Shown here: one piece after another, positions 49,307-58,986 of the stretch
Layout: every line of letters begins with the position of its first letter
Numbering within the stretch: the first letter of the stretch is position 1
Source: an uncultured Muribaculaceae bacterium
GTDB taxonomy: Bacteria > Bacteroidota > Bacteroidia > Bacteroidales > Muribaculaceae
DNA: 64,000 bases
NCBI GenBank assembly: GCA_947174275.1
Contig: CAMWIJ010000002.1
Span: forward strand, 1-64,000
Reading direction: 5' to 3'
The notes under the pieces: generated by a model
Seen by the model: only the letters and a program-made list of their open reading frames with translations
Databases searched by the model: none
Told to the model about the DNA's origin: nothing
Position numbers and translations under genes: made by a program

Positions 49307-49923
49307 AAAAATCACCCATCTATACACGCACCGGTGACAAGGGGATGACATCGCTTGTCGACGGAACACGCCTCGCCAAAAACAGCGTGCGCATCGAAGC
49401 CTACGGCACAGTCGACGAACTAAACTCGTTTGTCGGAGTGCTCATCGCCACCGAACCGCTCACCGGCTATGACCGCGAGCTTCTCACCGACATACAGGCG
49501 CGCCTGTTTGACATCGGCAGCTATCTGGCATCGGGCAACGCCGAGATGTCGGAACGTCTGACACCGAGTCTCGACGGCTCGCTGGAGGCTCTCGAACATG
49601 CCATCGACCTCTATGACAGTGAAGTGCCGCAACTGCGCTCATTCGTTCTGCCGCAGGGCGCTCCATCGGCTGCCGCAGCCCATGTGGCGCGTGCAGTGGC
49701 CCGTCGCGCCGAGCGACGCATACTGGCATTCAACGACTATCTGGCCGAGCATGCCGATGACGAAGGGAACACGGCTCAGCACTGCGTCGACGCGGCCGTG
49801 ATAAAATATATCAACCGTCTGAGCGACTATCTCTTCATACTCAGTCGCCACTGCAACCATATTGCGGGAGTGGCCGACATCTGCTGGCATCCGGCGAAAC
49901 CGAAAACACAGTCCGGACAATAA
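49303..49923 (+). CDS. PduO-type cob(I)alamin adenosyltransferase
   Basis: IYTRTGDKGMTSLVDGTRLAKNSVRIEAYGTVDELNSFVG; YINRLSDYLFILSRH. Confidence 0.95.
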   Translation: MKKSPIYTRTGDKGMTSLVDGTRLAKNSVRIEAYGTVDELNSFVGVLIATEPLTGYDRELLTDIQARLFDIGSYLASGNAEMSERLTPSLDGSLEALEHAIDLYDSEVPQLRSFVLPQGAPSAAAAHVARAVARRAERRILAFNDYLAEHADDEGNTAQHCVDAAVIKYINRLSDYLFILSRHCNHIAGVADICWHPAKPKTQSGQ

Positions 49924-49936
49924 ACAATCGGCCCGT

Positions 49937-50911
49937 ATGATTCTTGACATCGTATATCTCGTAGCCGGTCTGGTGCTCATACTCGTCGGAGCCAACGCCC
50001 TGACCGACGGCGCGTCGGCGCTTGCCCGGCGTTTCGGCATCTCCGACCTTGTGGTAGGCCTGACGGTGGTGGCATTCGGCACCTCCACCCCGGAGCTCGT
50101 CATCTCGGTGCTGTCGGCGGCAAAAGGCAATCCCGGACTCGCCATAGGCAACATCGTGGGCTCCAACATATTCAACATACTCGCCATAATAGGCATCACG
50201 GCAATGGTGCGCCCTATCGTCATAGAGCGGTCGGTGATGACGCACGAGGTGCCGATGGTGCTGATATCCTCGCTTGTAATACTCATAATGGGCAATACCG
50301 GACTGCTTGACGGCGAAAGCGCTTCAGTGCTGTCACGCGCCGACGGTCTGCTGCTGCTCATCTTCTTCGGCATCTTCATGTGGTATACTTTCGCCACGGC
50401 GAAAAGCGCCACGGCCGACGAGCCTGTCGGAGTGAATGCCGCCGGCAAGGGTCAGTTCCGCCCTCTCAAGGCCGTGCTTTGGGTCATCGGCGGCCTGGCA
50501 ATGCTCGTGGTCGGCGGCGACCGTTTCGTTGCCGGAGCGTCGGGCATAGCATCGATGATGGGTATCAGCGACGCCGTAATCGGCCTGACGATAGCTGCCG
50601 CCGGGTCATCGCTGCCCGAGCTTGCCACTTCGATTGTAGCGGCACGCAAGGGACGCACGTCGATGGCGGTAGGCAATGTCATAGGCTCGAACATTTTCAA
50701 CATATTTCTTGTGCTCGGCACCACAGCGACTATTCATCCCGTGGCATTCGGCACCATCGGCAACACCGACCTGCTCACGCTGACCGGAGCATCAGTGATG
50801 TTTCTGGCATGCGGCTGGCTTTTCGGCAAGCGCACCATCACGCGCGCAGAGGGCACGGTGTTCGCTCTGTGCTACGTAGCCTATATCACCTATCTTGTAG
50901 CAAATGCCTGA
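49937..50911 (+). CDS. Calcium/sodium antiporter (YrbG-like)
   Basis: VGLTVVAFGTSTPELVISVLSA...GNIVGSNIFNILAI; second repeat AAAGSSLPELATSIVAARKG...GSNIFNIF. Confidence 0.95.
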   Translation: MILDIVYLVAGLVLILVGANALTDGASALARRFGISDLVVGLTVVAFGTSTPELVISVLSAAKGNPGLAIGNIVGSNIFNILAIIGITAMVRPIVIERSVMTHEVPMVLISSLVILIMGNTGLLDGESASVLSRADGLLLLIFFGIFMWYTFATAKSATADEPVGVNAAGKGQFRPLKAVLWVIGGLAMLVVGGDRFVAGASGIASMMGISDAVIGLTIAAAGSSLPELATSIVAARKGRTSMAVGNVIGSNIFNIFLVLGTTATIHPVAFGTIGNTDLLTLTGASVMFLACGWLFGKRTITRAEGTVFALCYVAYITYLVANA

Positions 50912-52205
50912 CATGAAAAAGAAAACGACAGCCCTACTTGAATATCTGCGCGGTTTCAATCCGCTTTGCGTGGCGATAGCGCTGAGTCTGCTGATGCTTG
51001 CCGTCATTATATGCGTCAGAGGGACAACCAACTGTAACTCTGACACGCCGTCATATATAAGCGCCTGGAACGATTGCTACCGTTACGGTGAAATCGACAT
51101 TTTCCGTACGCCTGTCTATCCGATATTGATCGGCACGGGTCGCATGCTTTTCGGAGCCGACCACTGGGGGCTGTTGCCGACAATAGTCCAGATCATCGTA
51201 TTTTATGCATGCGGCATCGCATTCAGCCGCATGGCACTCGGCATCATATCCAACCGACGTGTGGCATGGTTCACCGTATTCCTGTATTTTCTTTTCTATC
51301 CGATATTAAATACATTGTCGCTGATGGGCACCGAAGCTCTTGGTTTCAGCCTGACTGCGCTCTGGATGTATTGCGTGTGGCGTTTCATGCAGCGCGCACG
51401 CCTGAGCTATGGCATTGCCATATCGCTGCTGACCGTAGCGGAGATAATGCTGCGCCCGTCGCTGCTGATACTGGCGCTGGCAATAGTGGGGTTGGCGCTG
51501 GCAGGAGTGTTTGTCAAACAGTATCGCAGACAGGGCTTGCTGCTGTTGCTTACGCTGATACCTGTCGGAACGGTCTACAAGTTATATGTCGATGAAATGG
51601 AGCGTCTCACCGGTTTTGACACAATCTCTGTTGTTTCGGTATACAACAACTACTATATGGCGCGCCAATACAATGACATATTTCCCGAACTTCTGCCCGA
51701 CAAGCCTGAGGCTGTGGAACTGATGCGCCGCTACCATAAGGAAGGTGACTGCCTGTCGCGCGAGTATCTTTTGAAACTATGGTCGGAAATAACTGAGTTA
51801 GAGAAAACCGGCATATTGACTTACAGGGAGATGAACGATTACGCCATGGCCATGAAAAAAAACTATCCCGAAATATGGTATAAGTATATCTTCAGACGCA
51901 TTGGAGACAGCCTCGTATCGATGGGTCCGTTGAAAAACGCATGCAACTATCTGGTCGTGCTGTGTTATTCGATATTGTTTGTCACGGCATGGATAAAATG
52001 CCGGAAATTCTCCATTATCAACTTCTTAACGCTGATGATAGGCGGAGGCAGTCTGCTGTCGTTGTTTCTTTACGCGCAAAATGACTTCGGGCGACTGATG
52101 CTGCCGACTTCGGCCGTGCTAATACTGATGGGAGGGCAGTTGCTCAACTGCCTGCGGCTTCGACCGCTCGGGTTCAGACTCGGCAACTTCTACGAAAAGA
52201 AATAA
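50904..52205 (+). CDS. Multi-TM GT-C-type glycosyltransferase-like protein
   Basis: NCNSDTPSYISAWNDCYRYGEIDIFRTPVYPILIG, ArnT/PMT-like acidic loop motif, about 10 TMs. Confidence 0.7.
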   Translation: MPDMKKKTTALLEYLRGFNPLCVAIALSLLMLAVIICVRGTTNCNSDTPSYISAWNDCYRYGEIDIFRTPVYPILIGTGRMLFGADHWGLLPTIVQIIVFYACGIAFSRMALGIISNRRVAWFTVFLYFLFYPILNTLSLMGTEALGFSLTALWMYCVWRFMQRARLSYGIAISLLTVAEIMLRPSLLILALAIVGLALAGVFVKQYRRQGLLLLLTLIPVGTVYKLYVDEMERLTGFDTISVVSVYNNYYMARQYNDIFPELLPDKPEAVELMRRYHKEGDCLSREYLLKLWSEITELEKTGILTYREMNDYAMAMKKNYPEIWYKYIFRRIGDSLVSMGPLKNACNYLVVLCYSILFVTAWIKCRKFSIINFLTLMIGGGSLLSLFLYAQNDFGRLMLPTSAVLILMGGQLLNCLRLRPLGFRLGNFYEKK

Positions 52206-52303
52206 GGAAATCAGTGTAAAAAGCGGTTGTTAAATGGGGGGGGTAATATATTCCCCCGCACTGTCGCTACCAGGCTCTGCCGACTCTGAAAAAAGCCTCA
52301 TGC

Positions 52304-52388
52304 TTGTAGGGACGCACGGCTCGTGCGTCCGCTAACACGCAGATTGTCAGGTGATAATATCGGACGCACGAGCCGTGCGTCCCTACAA
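52304..52388. repeat. Palindromic intergenic repeat, copy 2
   Basis: Perfect 28-bp arms ttgtagggacgcacggctcgtgcgtccg (52304-52331) / cggacgcacgagccgtgcgtccctacaa (52361-52388). Confidence 0.95.
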
Positions 52389-52422
52389 TATGAAGTGCAA
52401 TGCCCATTGATGAAAAATGGCA

Positions 52423-52483
52423 AGTGGGTGTATCATAACAAAATTTTCAACTGAGTTTTTTATTTTGTTATGATACACCCACT
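52423..52483. repeat. 22-bp-arm inverted repeat (MITE/IS-end remnant or bidirectional terminator)
   Basis: agtgggtgtatcataacaaaat (52423-52444) / attttgttatgatacacccact (52462-52483), 17-nt spacer. Confidence 0.85.
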
Positions 52484-52503
52484 AAGTTTTATCTGCATAT
52501 TTC

Positions 52504-53061
52504 TTAGCAATCCACTTCGGTCAGGGCACCGGTAGTGGAGTCGATTATGAAGCCGCGTATCGAGATATCGTGCGGGATGAGCGGATGGTTGCGGATGGCA
52601 GTCACGGTGTCGATTACGCTCTTGTGCGTGTCGCCGAAACCGTAGAGCCATTTCTCGAAGTCAATGCCGCAGAAACGTATCATGTCGATAGTCTCCTGCC
52701 TGATGCCCCGCTGAAGCATGTGGCTTATCATTGACTCTGCGCTCATGTGGCAGGCACCGCAATCACTGTGAGCCACCACCATCACTTCTTCGACATGCAG
52801 TTCATAGATAGCGACCATAAGCGAACGTATCACCGACCCGAAGGGGTGCGAAATGATGCCGCCGGCATTTTTTATCAGTTTCACATCGCCGTTCTTTATG
52901 CCGAGCGCTGCCGGTAGCAGTTCGGTGAGACGCGTATCCATGCATGAAAGGATAGCGATTTTCTTGTCGGGATATTTATTGGTTATGAACGGTTCGTAAC
53001 CTTTCTCCTCTACAAATTTCCTGTTATGACGTAATATTTCCTCTATCATGATTTTAAGCAT
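52504..53061 (-). CDS. Beta-class carbonic anhydrase
   Basis: ILSCMDTRLTELLPAALG, NAGGIISHPFGSVIRSLMVAIYELHVEEVMVVAHSDCGACHM. Confidence 0.94.
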   Translation of the reverse strand: MLKIMIEEILRHNRKFVEEKGYEPFITNKYPDKKIAILSCMDTRLTELLPAALGIKNGDVKLIKNAGGIISHPFGSVIRSLMVAIYELHVEEVMVVAHSDCGACHMSAESMISHMLQRGIRQETIDMIRFCGIDFEKWLYGFGDTHKSVIDTVTAIRNHPLIPHDISIRGFIIDSTTGALTEVDC

Positions 53062-54365
53062 TATTTCAACATCATCGCAGCCGCCTTTATAGCCTCGCAG
53101 AGTGTGGGGTGAGGGTGGATTGTGCGTGTCAGCGCAGCCGCCGTCAGCCCGTTGGCCATCGCCACGGCCACCTCCTCTATCAGGTCGGCGGCATGGGGAC
53201 CGACTATCTGGCAGCCGAGAATATTGCCGGTTTCAGCCTCAGCTATCAGTTTCACCATACCGTCGGTCTCGCCGATAGTCACAGCTTTGCCATTGCCCCG
53301 GAACGGCACTTTGGCCGTACGGCATGCAATACCGGCTTCCTTGCACTGCTGCTCGGTCATGCCGACCATCGAAGCCTCCGGCGAAGTGAACACAACCGAC
53401 GGCACCACCGAAGCGACGACATCCTCGCCGGCCACGATGCGTGCCTGCGCCGAAGCAGCGTGGGCAAGCATGCAGATGCCGTTGACATCGCCGATGGCAT
53501 ATATTCCGGGGGCGGAAGTGCGCATGGTGCGCGGGTCGACAGTTATCGCGCCGCGGTCGGTCTCCACTCCGGCGACTTCGAGGCCGCCAGGCAGATTGGG
53601 ACGCCTGCCGACTGCCATCGCCGTCACCGATGCCTCAACAACACCTTCCTTCGTCCCTGCGCGGTAACGTACCGCACCGGGCTCAATAGCAGTGACCTCC
53701 GCACCTGTGACAAATGTGACGCCCGCCGCTGTCATCGACATGCGCAGACGCTTCGCCACGTCCTTGTCAAACTGCGGAAGCACCTCCTTGAAATACTCAA
53801 TTACGGTGACGCGGCTGCCCAGAGCAGAGAATATCGAGGCAAACTCCAGGCCGATGACCCCGCCGCCTATTATGGCGAGAGAGTCGGGCACGGCCTCGAG
53901 CGACAGCAATCCGTCGGAAGACACAGCTTCATAAGCGCCCGGCACAGGCAGCGAAGCGGCCGACGAACCTGTAGCAATGACTATGCGGTCGGCAGTCATC
54001 GACTCGCCGTTTACCTCAACCGTCCTCGGCGCCACAAACCGGGCATCGCCTATGACTACATTGACCCCGGAAAGAAGCATCCCGACGTTCTGACGCAGAG
54101 TGTCGACAATCACATCACGGCGCTTGCGCAGAGCGGAAAAATCAATTCCCGTGACTGTCAGTCCGATGCCATAGTCAGAAGCCGACGCCGCACTTCTTGC
54201 CAGCGACGCCGCATGAGCCATTACTTTAGTCGGGATACAGCCCCGGTTAAGGCAAGTGCCGCCGAGACGGTCGCGCTCGACAAGAGTCACATCGTGAGAC
54301 TGACGGGAGAGCATCGCCGCAAGTTCGTAACCGCCGGGGCCGGCTCCTATTATGATATATTTCAT
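53061..54365 (-). CDS. lpdA: Dihydrolipoyl dehydrogenase
   Basis: IIGAGPGGYELAAMLSR, GGTCLNRGCIPTK, IGGGVIGLEFASIFSALGSRVTVIE, HPHPTLCEAI. Confidence 0.96.
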   Translation of the reverse strand: MKYIIIGAGPGGYELAAMLSRQSHDVTLVERDRLGGTCLNRGCIPTKVMAHAASLARSAASASDYGIGLTVTGIDFSALRKRRDVIVDTLRQNVGMLLSGVNVVIGDARFVAPRTVEVNGESMTADRIVIATGSSAASLPVPGAYEAVSSDGLLSLEAVPDSLAIIGGGVIGLEFASIFSALGSRVTVIEYFKEVLPQFDKDVAKRLRMSMTAAGVTFVTGAEVTAIEPGAVRYRAGTKEGVVEASVTAMAVGRRPNLPGGLEVAGVETDRGAITVDPRTMRTSAPGIYAIGDVNGICMLAHAASAQARIVAGEDVVASVVPSVVFTSPEASMVGMTEQQCKEAGIACRTAKVPFRGNGKAVTIGETDGMVKLIAEAETGNILGCQIVGPHAADLIEEVAVAMANGLTAAALTRTIHPHPTLCEAIKAAAMMLK

Positions 54366-54377
54366 GTCAATAAGTGT

Positions 54378-55835
54378 TTACAATTCATCGAATGTCAGGC
54401 GCGGATGAAGGGCGGCATCCGTGTCGTCGGGACGTCGCACGGGTGTGGTGTGCGGCGCAGATTTCACCATTTCAGGGTCAGATGCAGCCTCGAGAGCGAT
54501 GTCACGCATGGCCGATATGAAGCTGTCGATGGTGTCGAGGCTCTCGGTCTCCGTCGGCTCTATCATCAGCGACTCGTGGAAAAGGAGCGGAAAATAAATT
54601 GTAGGAGCATGGAAACCGTAGTCGAGGAGCCGTTTGGCGACATTGAGCGTGGTGACGCCTGTCGATTTGTCCTTAAGGCCGTCAAACACAAACTCATGCT
54701 TGCATACGGTGTCGACCGGCAATTCGTAAAGGTCACGCAGCGATTCCTTGATATAGTTGGCATTGAGGGTGGCAAGACCGCCGGCCTCCATCAGACCGTC
54801 GGCTCCGAGCGAGAGTATATAGCTCAAAGCGCGCACCACAACCGCGAAATTGCCGAGCGTCGAACTTACGCGTCCCATCGCGTCGGGCGACGATATGATA
54901 TCGTAAGTGCCGTCGGTTTTCTTAATGACACGCGGGTTGGGAAGCAGATGCTCAAGCCCTTTGCGCACGCCCACCGGACCGGAGCCGGGGCCACCGCCGC
55001 CGTGAGGTGTGGAAAAAGTCTTGTGCAGGTTGATATGCATTATATCGAAGCCCATGTCGCCCGGACGCGCTATGCCGAGCATCGGGTTTAGATTGGCTCC
55101 GTCGTAGTAAAGAAGCGCGCCGGCATCATGCACCATACGGGCTATTTCAGGTATCTGACGTTCGAAAATGCCAAGAGTGTTGGGGTTTGTCATCATCATC
55201 GCGGCAACTGTGTCGTCGAGCAACGGAGCGAGAGCCTCCACGTCGACAGTGCCGTCAGGCAGACTGCGGACGGGCACCACCTGAAGTCCGGCCACGGCAG
55301 CCGACGCGGGATTTGTGCCATGAGCCGAATCCGGTATTATCACTTTCGTGCGTCTGCGGTCGCCACGTGAGTCATGCCATGCGCGGCAGAGCATCAGGCC
55401 GGTAAGCTCGCCGTGGGCGCCGGCGTAGGGATTTAGAGTGAACTCAGCCATTCCTCCGATTTCTGCAAGAGCCTCGGCCAAAGAATGGTATATGGCAAGC
55501 GCCCCCTGACAGTAACGCACCGGAGTGTCGGGATGCAGAGAGGCTATGACCGGATCGGAGGCCATCTCTTCGTTGATTTTCGGATTATACTTCATGGTGC
55601 ACGACCCGAGCGGATAAAATCCGGTGTCGACACCGAAGTTGTTGGTCGACATATTGGTGTAATGGCGCACCACCGTCAGTTCATCAGCCTGAGGCAGCCC
55701 GATATCTGACTTGCGCAGCAAAGCGTCGGGAAGAGAGGCTATTGCATCGGGAAAATGTCGGTCGGGAAGCGAGTAACCGCGGCGCCCCTGTCGCGACAGC
55801 TCGAAGATGAGTTTATCGTAGAGTTTATTATTCAT
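54378..55835 (-). CDS. gcvPB: Glycine dehydrogenase (decarboxylating) subunit 2
   Basis: FYPLGSCTMKYNPKINEE, HGTNPASAAVAG, DIMHINLHKTFSTPHGGGGPGSGPVGV. Confidence 0.97.
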   Translation of the reverse strand: MNNKLYDKLIFELSRQGRRGYSLPDRHFPDAIASLPDALLRKSDIGLPQADELTVVRHYTNMSTNNFGVDTGFYPLGSCTMKYNPKINEEMASDPVIASLHPDTPVRYCQGALAIYHSLAEALAEIGGMAEFTLNPYAGAHGELTGLMLCRAWHDSRGDRRRTKVIIPDSAHGTNPASAAVAGLQVVPVRSLPDGTVDVEALAPLLDDTVAAMMMTNPNTLGIFERQIPEIARMVHDAGALLYYDGANLNPMLGIARPGDMGFDIMHINLHKTFSTPHGGGGPGSGPVGVRKGLEHLLPNPRVIKKTDGTYDIISSPDAMGRVSSTLGNFAVVVRALSYILSLGADGLMEAGGLATLNANYIKESLRDLYELPVDTVCKHEFVFDGLKDKSTGVTTLNVAKRLLDYGFHAPTIYFPLLFHESLMIEPTETESLDTIDSFISAMRDIALEAASDPEMVKSAPHTTPVRRPDDTDAALHPRLTFDEL

Positions 55836-57163
55836 GACTGCAAGGCTTTAACGGTTTCGACATAACGGTTTAACTCCTCGGGCGTGCGCATTTCTGTCAC
55901 GGCGATGAGCAGTCGGTCGGGAGCGGTGGCCACTCCGGCGAGAATACCGGCTCCGGCAAGAGCGTCAATGATTTCTCCGGCATCGACCGATGTCGTCATT
56001 TCGAATTCATTGAGGAACGGCCGACCGGGATATGTAAGACGCATCTTTCCGGTAAGCTCGAGCTCACGCGCGAGCCAGTGGGCACCGGCGGCGCCAAGAC
56101 TGTTGGCCTGACGCAATCCGTCGTCGCCCATAAGCGACATGTAGATTGTGACATAGAGCGCCATCAGCCCCTGGTTCGAACAGATGTTTGACGTAGCCTT
56201 CTCGCGGCGTATATGCTGCTCGCGAGCCTGAAGTGTGAGCACGAATGTGCGCTGTCCGGAGGCATCTGCAGTAGCGCCGACGATACGTCCGGGCAGCTTG
56301 CGCATCAAAGATTTCGACGCTGCGATATAGCCCAGATACGGGCCGCCGAAACTCAACGGTATGCCGAGCGACTGCGCGTCGCCAACGGCGATATCCGCGC
56401 CCCATTCTCCGGGAGAGCGCAACGTGGCGAGGTCGATGGCTATACTGTTGATTATCAACAGAGCGCCCGCGCCGTGTATCATTTCGGCCAGACCGGTGAA
56501 ATCCTCCACGATGCCGTGTCTGTTGGGCTGCGGAAGAATGACACCGCCGATATTGCCGTCGGAAAGGAGCGACGTGAGAGCATCGACAGAGGTAACACCG
56601 TCAGCTTCAGGAATTTCCACGATATCAGTGCCGTGATAGCGCGCGTATGTACGAATGGTTTCTTTCACCGCGTCACTGAGAGTGGCGGAATAGGCCACCC
56701 GCTGACGCTTGCGTGAGTTGGCGGCAGCAAGAAACATGGCCTCGGCGGTGGCGGTGGCGCCGTCGTAGAGCGATGCATTTGATATCTCCATGCCGGTGAG
56801 GCGCGCCATCATTGTCTGATACTCAAAGATATATTGCAGTGTGCCCTGCGATATTTCAGGCTGATAGGGGGTATATGAGGTGAGAAATTCGCTGCGTGAG
56901 AGAATATGCGGGATTACAGCGGGGGCGTAGCGGTCGTAATGTCCGTTGCCGGCAAAGCATGCAAGGCGGCTGCAACTGTCGGTGAGAGAGCGGAAAAAAG
57001 CGCGCACCTCGACCTCGCTCATAGGTTTTCCGAGCGCGTAGGGACGGCTCAGCCTGAGCTGCGCGGGGATGTCGGCGAAGAGCTCGTCGATGCTGTCAAC
57101 ACCGCATTTTTCGAGCATAACCCGCTTATCTTCCTCGGTATGGGGAAAATATCTGTGACTCAT
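55832..57163 (-). CDS. gcvPA: Glycine dehydrogenase (decarboxylating) subunit 1
   Basis: HRYFPHTEEDKRVMLEKCGVDSIDELFADIP; TPYQPEISQGTLQYIFEYQTMMARLTGM. Confidence 0.97.
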   Translation of the reverse strand: MSHRYFPHTEEDKRVMLEKCGVDSIDELFADIPAQLRLSRPYALGKPMSEVEVRAFFRSLTDSCSRLACFAGNGHYDRYAPAVIPHILSRSEFLTSYTPYQPEISQGTLQYIFEYQTMMARLTGMEISNASLYDGATATAEAMFLAAANSRKRQRVAYSATLSDAVKETIRTYARYHGTDIVEIPEADGVTSVDALTSLLSDGNIGGVILPQPNRHGIVEDFTGLAEMIHGAGALLIINSIAIDLATLRSPGEWGADIAVGDAQSLGIPLSFGGPYLGYIAASKSLMRKLPGRIVGATADASGQRTFVLTLQAREQHIRREKATSNICSNQGLMALYVTIYMSLMGDDGLRQANSLGAAGAHWLARELELTGKMRLTYPGRPFLNEFEMTTSVDAGEIIDALAGAGILAGVATAPDRLLIAVTEMRTPEELNRYVETVKALQS

Positions 57164-57184
57164 AATATCAAAGCAGTTATTTAC

Positions 57185-57562
57185 TTAATGCGGGTCGGAA
57201 GCAAGATAATTCATATAGACGTCGAAGTCCATCAGAGAGTCAAGCTCGGCGGGATCAGTCAAACGTATCTTTATAATCCAGTTTGCCATTGCATCTTCAT
57301 TGATGAGCCGTGGATTGTCTTCAAGCGCACTGTTGACCTCGATTACCTCGCCGCTTGCGGGTATGATTAGATCGGAAGCCGCCTTTACACTTTCGATTGC
57401 GCCGAAATCGTCGCCTTCCGAAAATTCATCGCCTACTTCGGGCATATCTACGTAAACGACATTTCCGAGAGCTTTCTGAGCGTAGTCGGTGATGCCTATA
57501 AGTCCGTTGCCATCGGCGTCAACGGTAAGATACTCGTGCGTGGGGGTGAAATAAGTTTTCAT
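57185..57562 (-). CDS. gcvH: Glycine cleavage system H protein
   Basis: IGITDYAQKALGNVVYVDMPEVG...GAIESVKAASDLIIPASGEVIEVN lipoyl-lysine motif. Confidence 0.97.
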   Translation of the reverse strand: MKTYFTPTHEYLTVDADGNGLIGITDYAQKALGNVVYVDMPEVGDEFSEGDDFGAIESVKAASDLIIPASGEVIEVNSALEDNPRLINEDAMANWIIKIRLTDPAELDSLMDFDVYMNYLASDPH

Positions 57563-57605
57563 GGCTGTTATTTTTTTGTGGTCTGACTGAGCAGACTGTG
57601 TTGAT

Positions 57606-58712
57606 TTATTTTTTATAGCTTTTTTTGTAGAATTTACGGGGAACTACCTTTGCAGGAAACACTTTGCGGCGCACTCTCACGCGGAGCGGAGTGTCAAGAG
57701 CGGCATAGCTGGAGTCAATCAGCGCCATGGCCAGGCTCTTGTCGACCGATATGCCCCGGTAGCCGGTAGTGACCGCGCCTATCACGTTGTCGTCGGCGTC
57801 AAGCACTTCCGCCCCATGGCGTGCGATGGCTCTGTCGAGTATCTCGAGTCCGACGAGCTTGCGGGACGCGCCTGAGGCTTTCTGCGCCGCCACCGCATCG
57901 CGGCCGATGAAATCGTGACTGTCGGTTTTCACGAACATGCCGAGCGACGCCTCTATGGGAGAGATATTGTCGGCCAGCTCATCGCCGTAGAGAGGGAGGC
58001 CGACCTCAAAACGCAGGGTGTCGCGGCATCCGAGGCCGCACGGTTTTGCTCCGGCTTCGAGCAAATCGTCCCAAAGCATGCGTGTAATCTCGCGCGGGGC
58101 ATAGATTTCAAAACCGTCCTCGCCGGTATAACCTGTGCGTGAGATAATTACATCGGCATTGCCGTATATGGTGTAATTTCCGAAAGTGTAGAATGTGAGG
58201 CCGGCAATCTCGTCGAGCCCTGTCACTTTGCGCAATATCGTCTCGGCCAGCGGGCCCTGCACGGCGATTTCTCCGATGTTGTCGCTCTGATGGTCGACAA
58301 CCACATCATATCCGGCGGCGTTGCGACGTATCCAGTCGACATCCTTGTCGATATTGGCGGCGTTGATTACGAGAAGGAAATCGTTGTCGCCGCGCACATA
58401 GACCAGGAGGTCGTCGACCGTGCCGCCATCAGGATGAAGCATCATGCCGTAGAGGCATTTACCCGCTTCGACACCGCGCACGTCGTTGGTAAAGATGTGA
58501 TTGACAAAGTCGGTGGCACCGGGACCCGACACAAAGACTTCGCCCATGTGTGACACGTCAAAAATGCCGCAGGCATGACGCACGGCATTATGCTCCTCGA
58601 CAATGCCCTCATATTGTATGGGCATGTCAAAACCGCCGAAAGGACTCATCTGCGCTCCGAGCGACAGATGCTTGTCATGAAGGCACGTTTTTCTGATATT
58701 TTCCATGATCAA
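57606..58712 (-). CDS. gcvT: Glycine cleavage system T protein (aminomethyltransferase)
   Basis: [49 protein letters not shown]; start may be the second ATG at 58706. Confidence 0.97.
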   Translation of the reverse strand: MIMENIRKTCLHDKHLSLGAQMSPFGGFDMPIQYEGIVEEHNAVRHACGIFDVSHMGEVFVSGPGATDFVNHIFTNDVRGVEAGKCLYGMMLHPDGGTVDDLLVYVRGDNDFLLVINAANIDKDVDWIRRNAAGYDVVVDHQSDNIGEIAVQGPLAETILRKVTGLDEIAGLTFYTFGNYTIYGNADVIISRTGYTGEDGFEIYAPREITRMLWDDLLEAGAKPCGLGCRDTLRFEVGLPLYGDELADNISPIEASLGMFVKTDSHDFIGRDAVAAQKASGASRKLVGLEILDRAIARHGAEVLDADDNVIGAVTTGYRGISVDKSLAMALIDSSYAALDTPLRVRVRRKVFPAKVVPRKFYKKSYKK

Positions 58713-58789
58713 AGGTAGTAGATGACTTTTCTGTTTTGCTTCACAGCGACCGCAGTCTTTGCAGACTTCAATCGTTGAAGATATTTTCC

Positions 58790-58797
58790 CAAAGATA
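58790..58797 (-). promoter_or_regulatory. Candidate -7 box (TATCTTTG) for the gcv operon
   Basis: TAnnTTTG match about 78 nt upstream of gcvT. Confidence 0.55.
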
Positions 58798-58952
58798 GAA
58801 AATAGTTTTTTTCATGACAAAATTTTACAGCGGATTTTTTACCAAACCGTGTCAAAGTTTAATTTCAACAACTATTGCAGACAACTGAAATCTATTATCG
58901 CCATTCTTGATTATTTGAGGGCAAAAAAGTTGCTTTCAGGGAATTTATGCAG

Positions 58953-58960
58953 TATCTTTG
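58953..58960 (+). promoter_or_regulatory. Candidate -7 box (TATCTTTG) for patB
   Basis: TAnnTTTG match 27 nt upstream of the 58987 ATG. Confidence 0.55.
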
Positions 58961-58986
58961 CAGTTGGACTCAACTATAAAACCGCA

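Noticed and set aside
52236-52243. G8 homopolymer as a phase-variation tract
   Set aside because: Lies about 30 bp after the stop of the GT-C gene and outside any obvious promoter, so slippage would not switch a gene.
53109-55091. 660-aa plus-strand ORF
   Set aside because: Antisense to lpdA and gcvPB; Arg/His-rich composition with no recognisable family.
58711-58718. TACCTTTG (minus) as a gcvT promoter
   Set aside because: Too close to the start codon; the TATCTTTG at 58790-58797 gives a sensible leader.
58759-58986. N-terminal 76-residue extension of the PatB ORF
   Set aside because: A -7 box at 58953-58960 lies inside it, and homology starts at MGKYDFNTIIDRSHSD, so the start is 58987.
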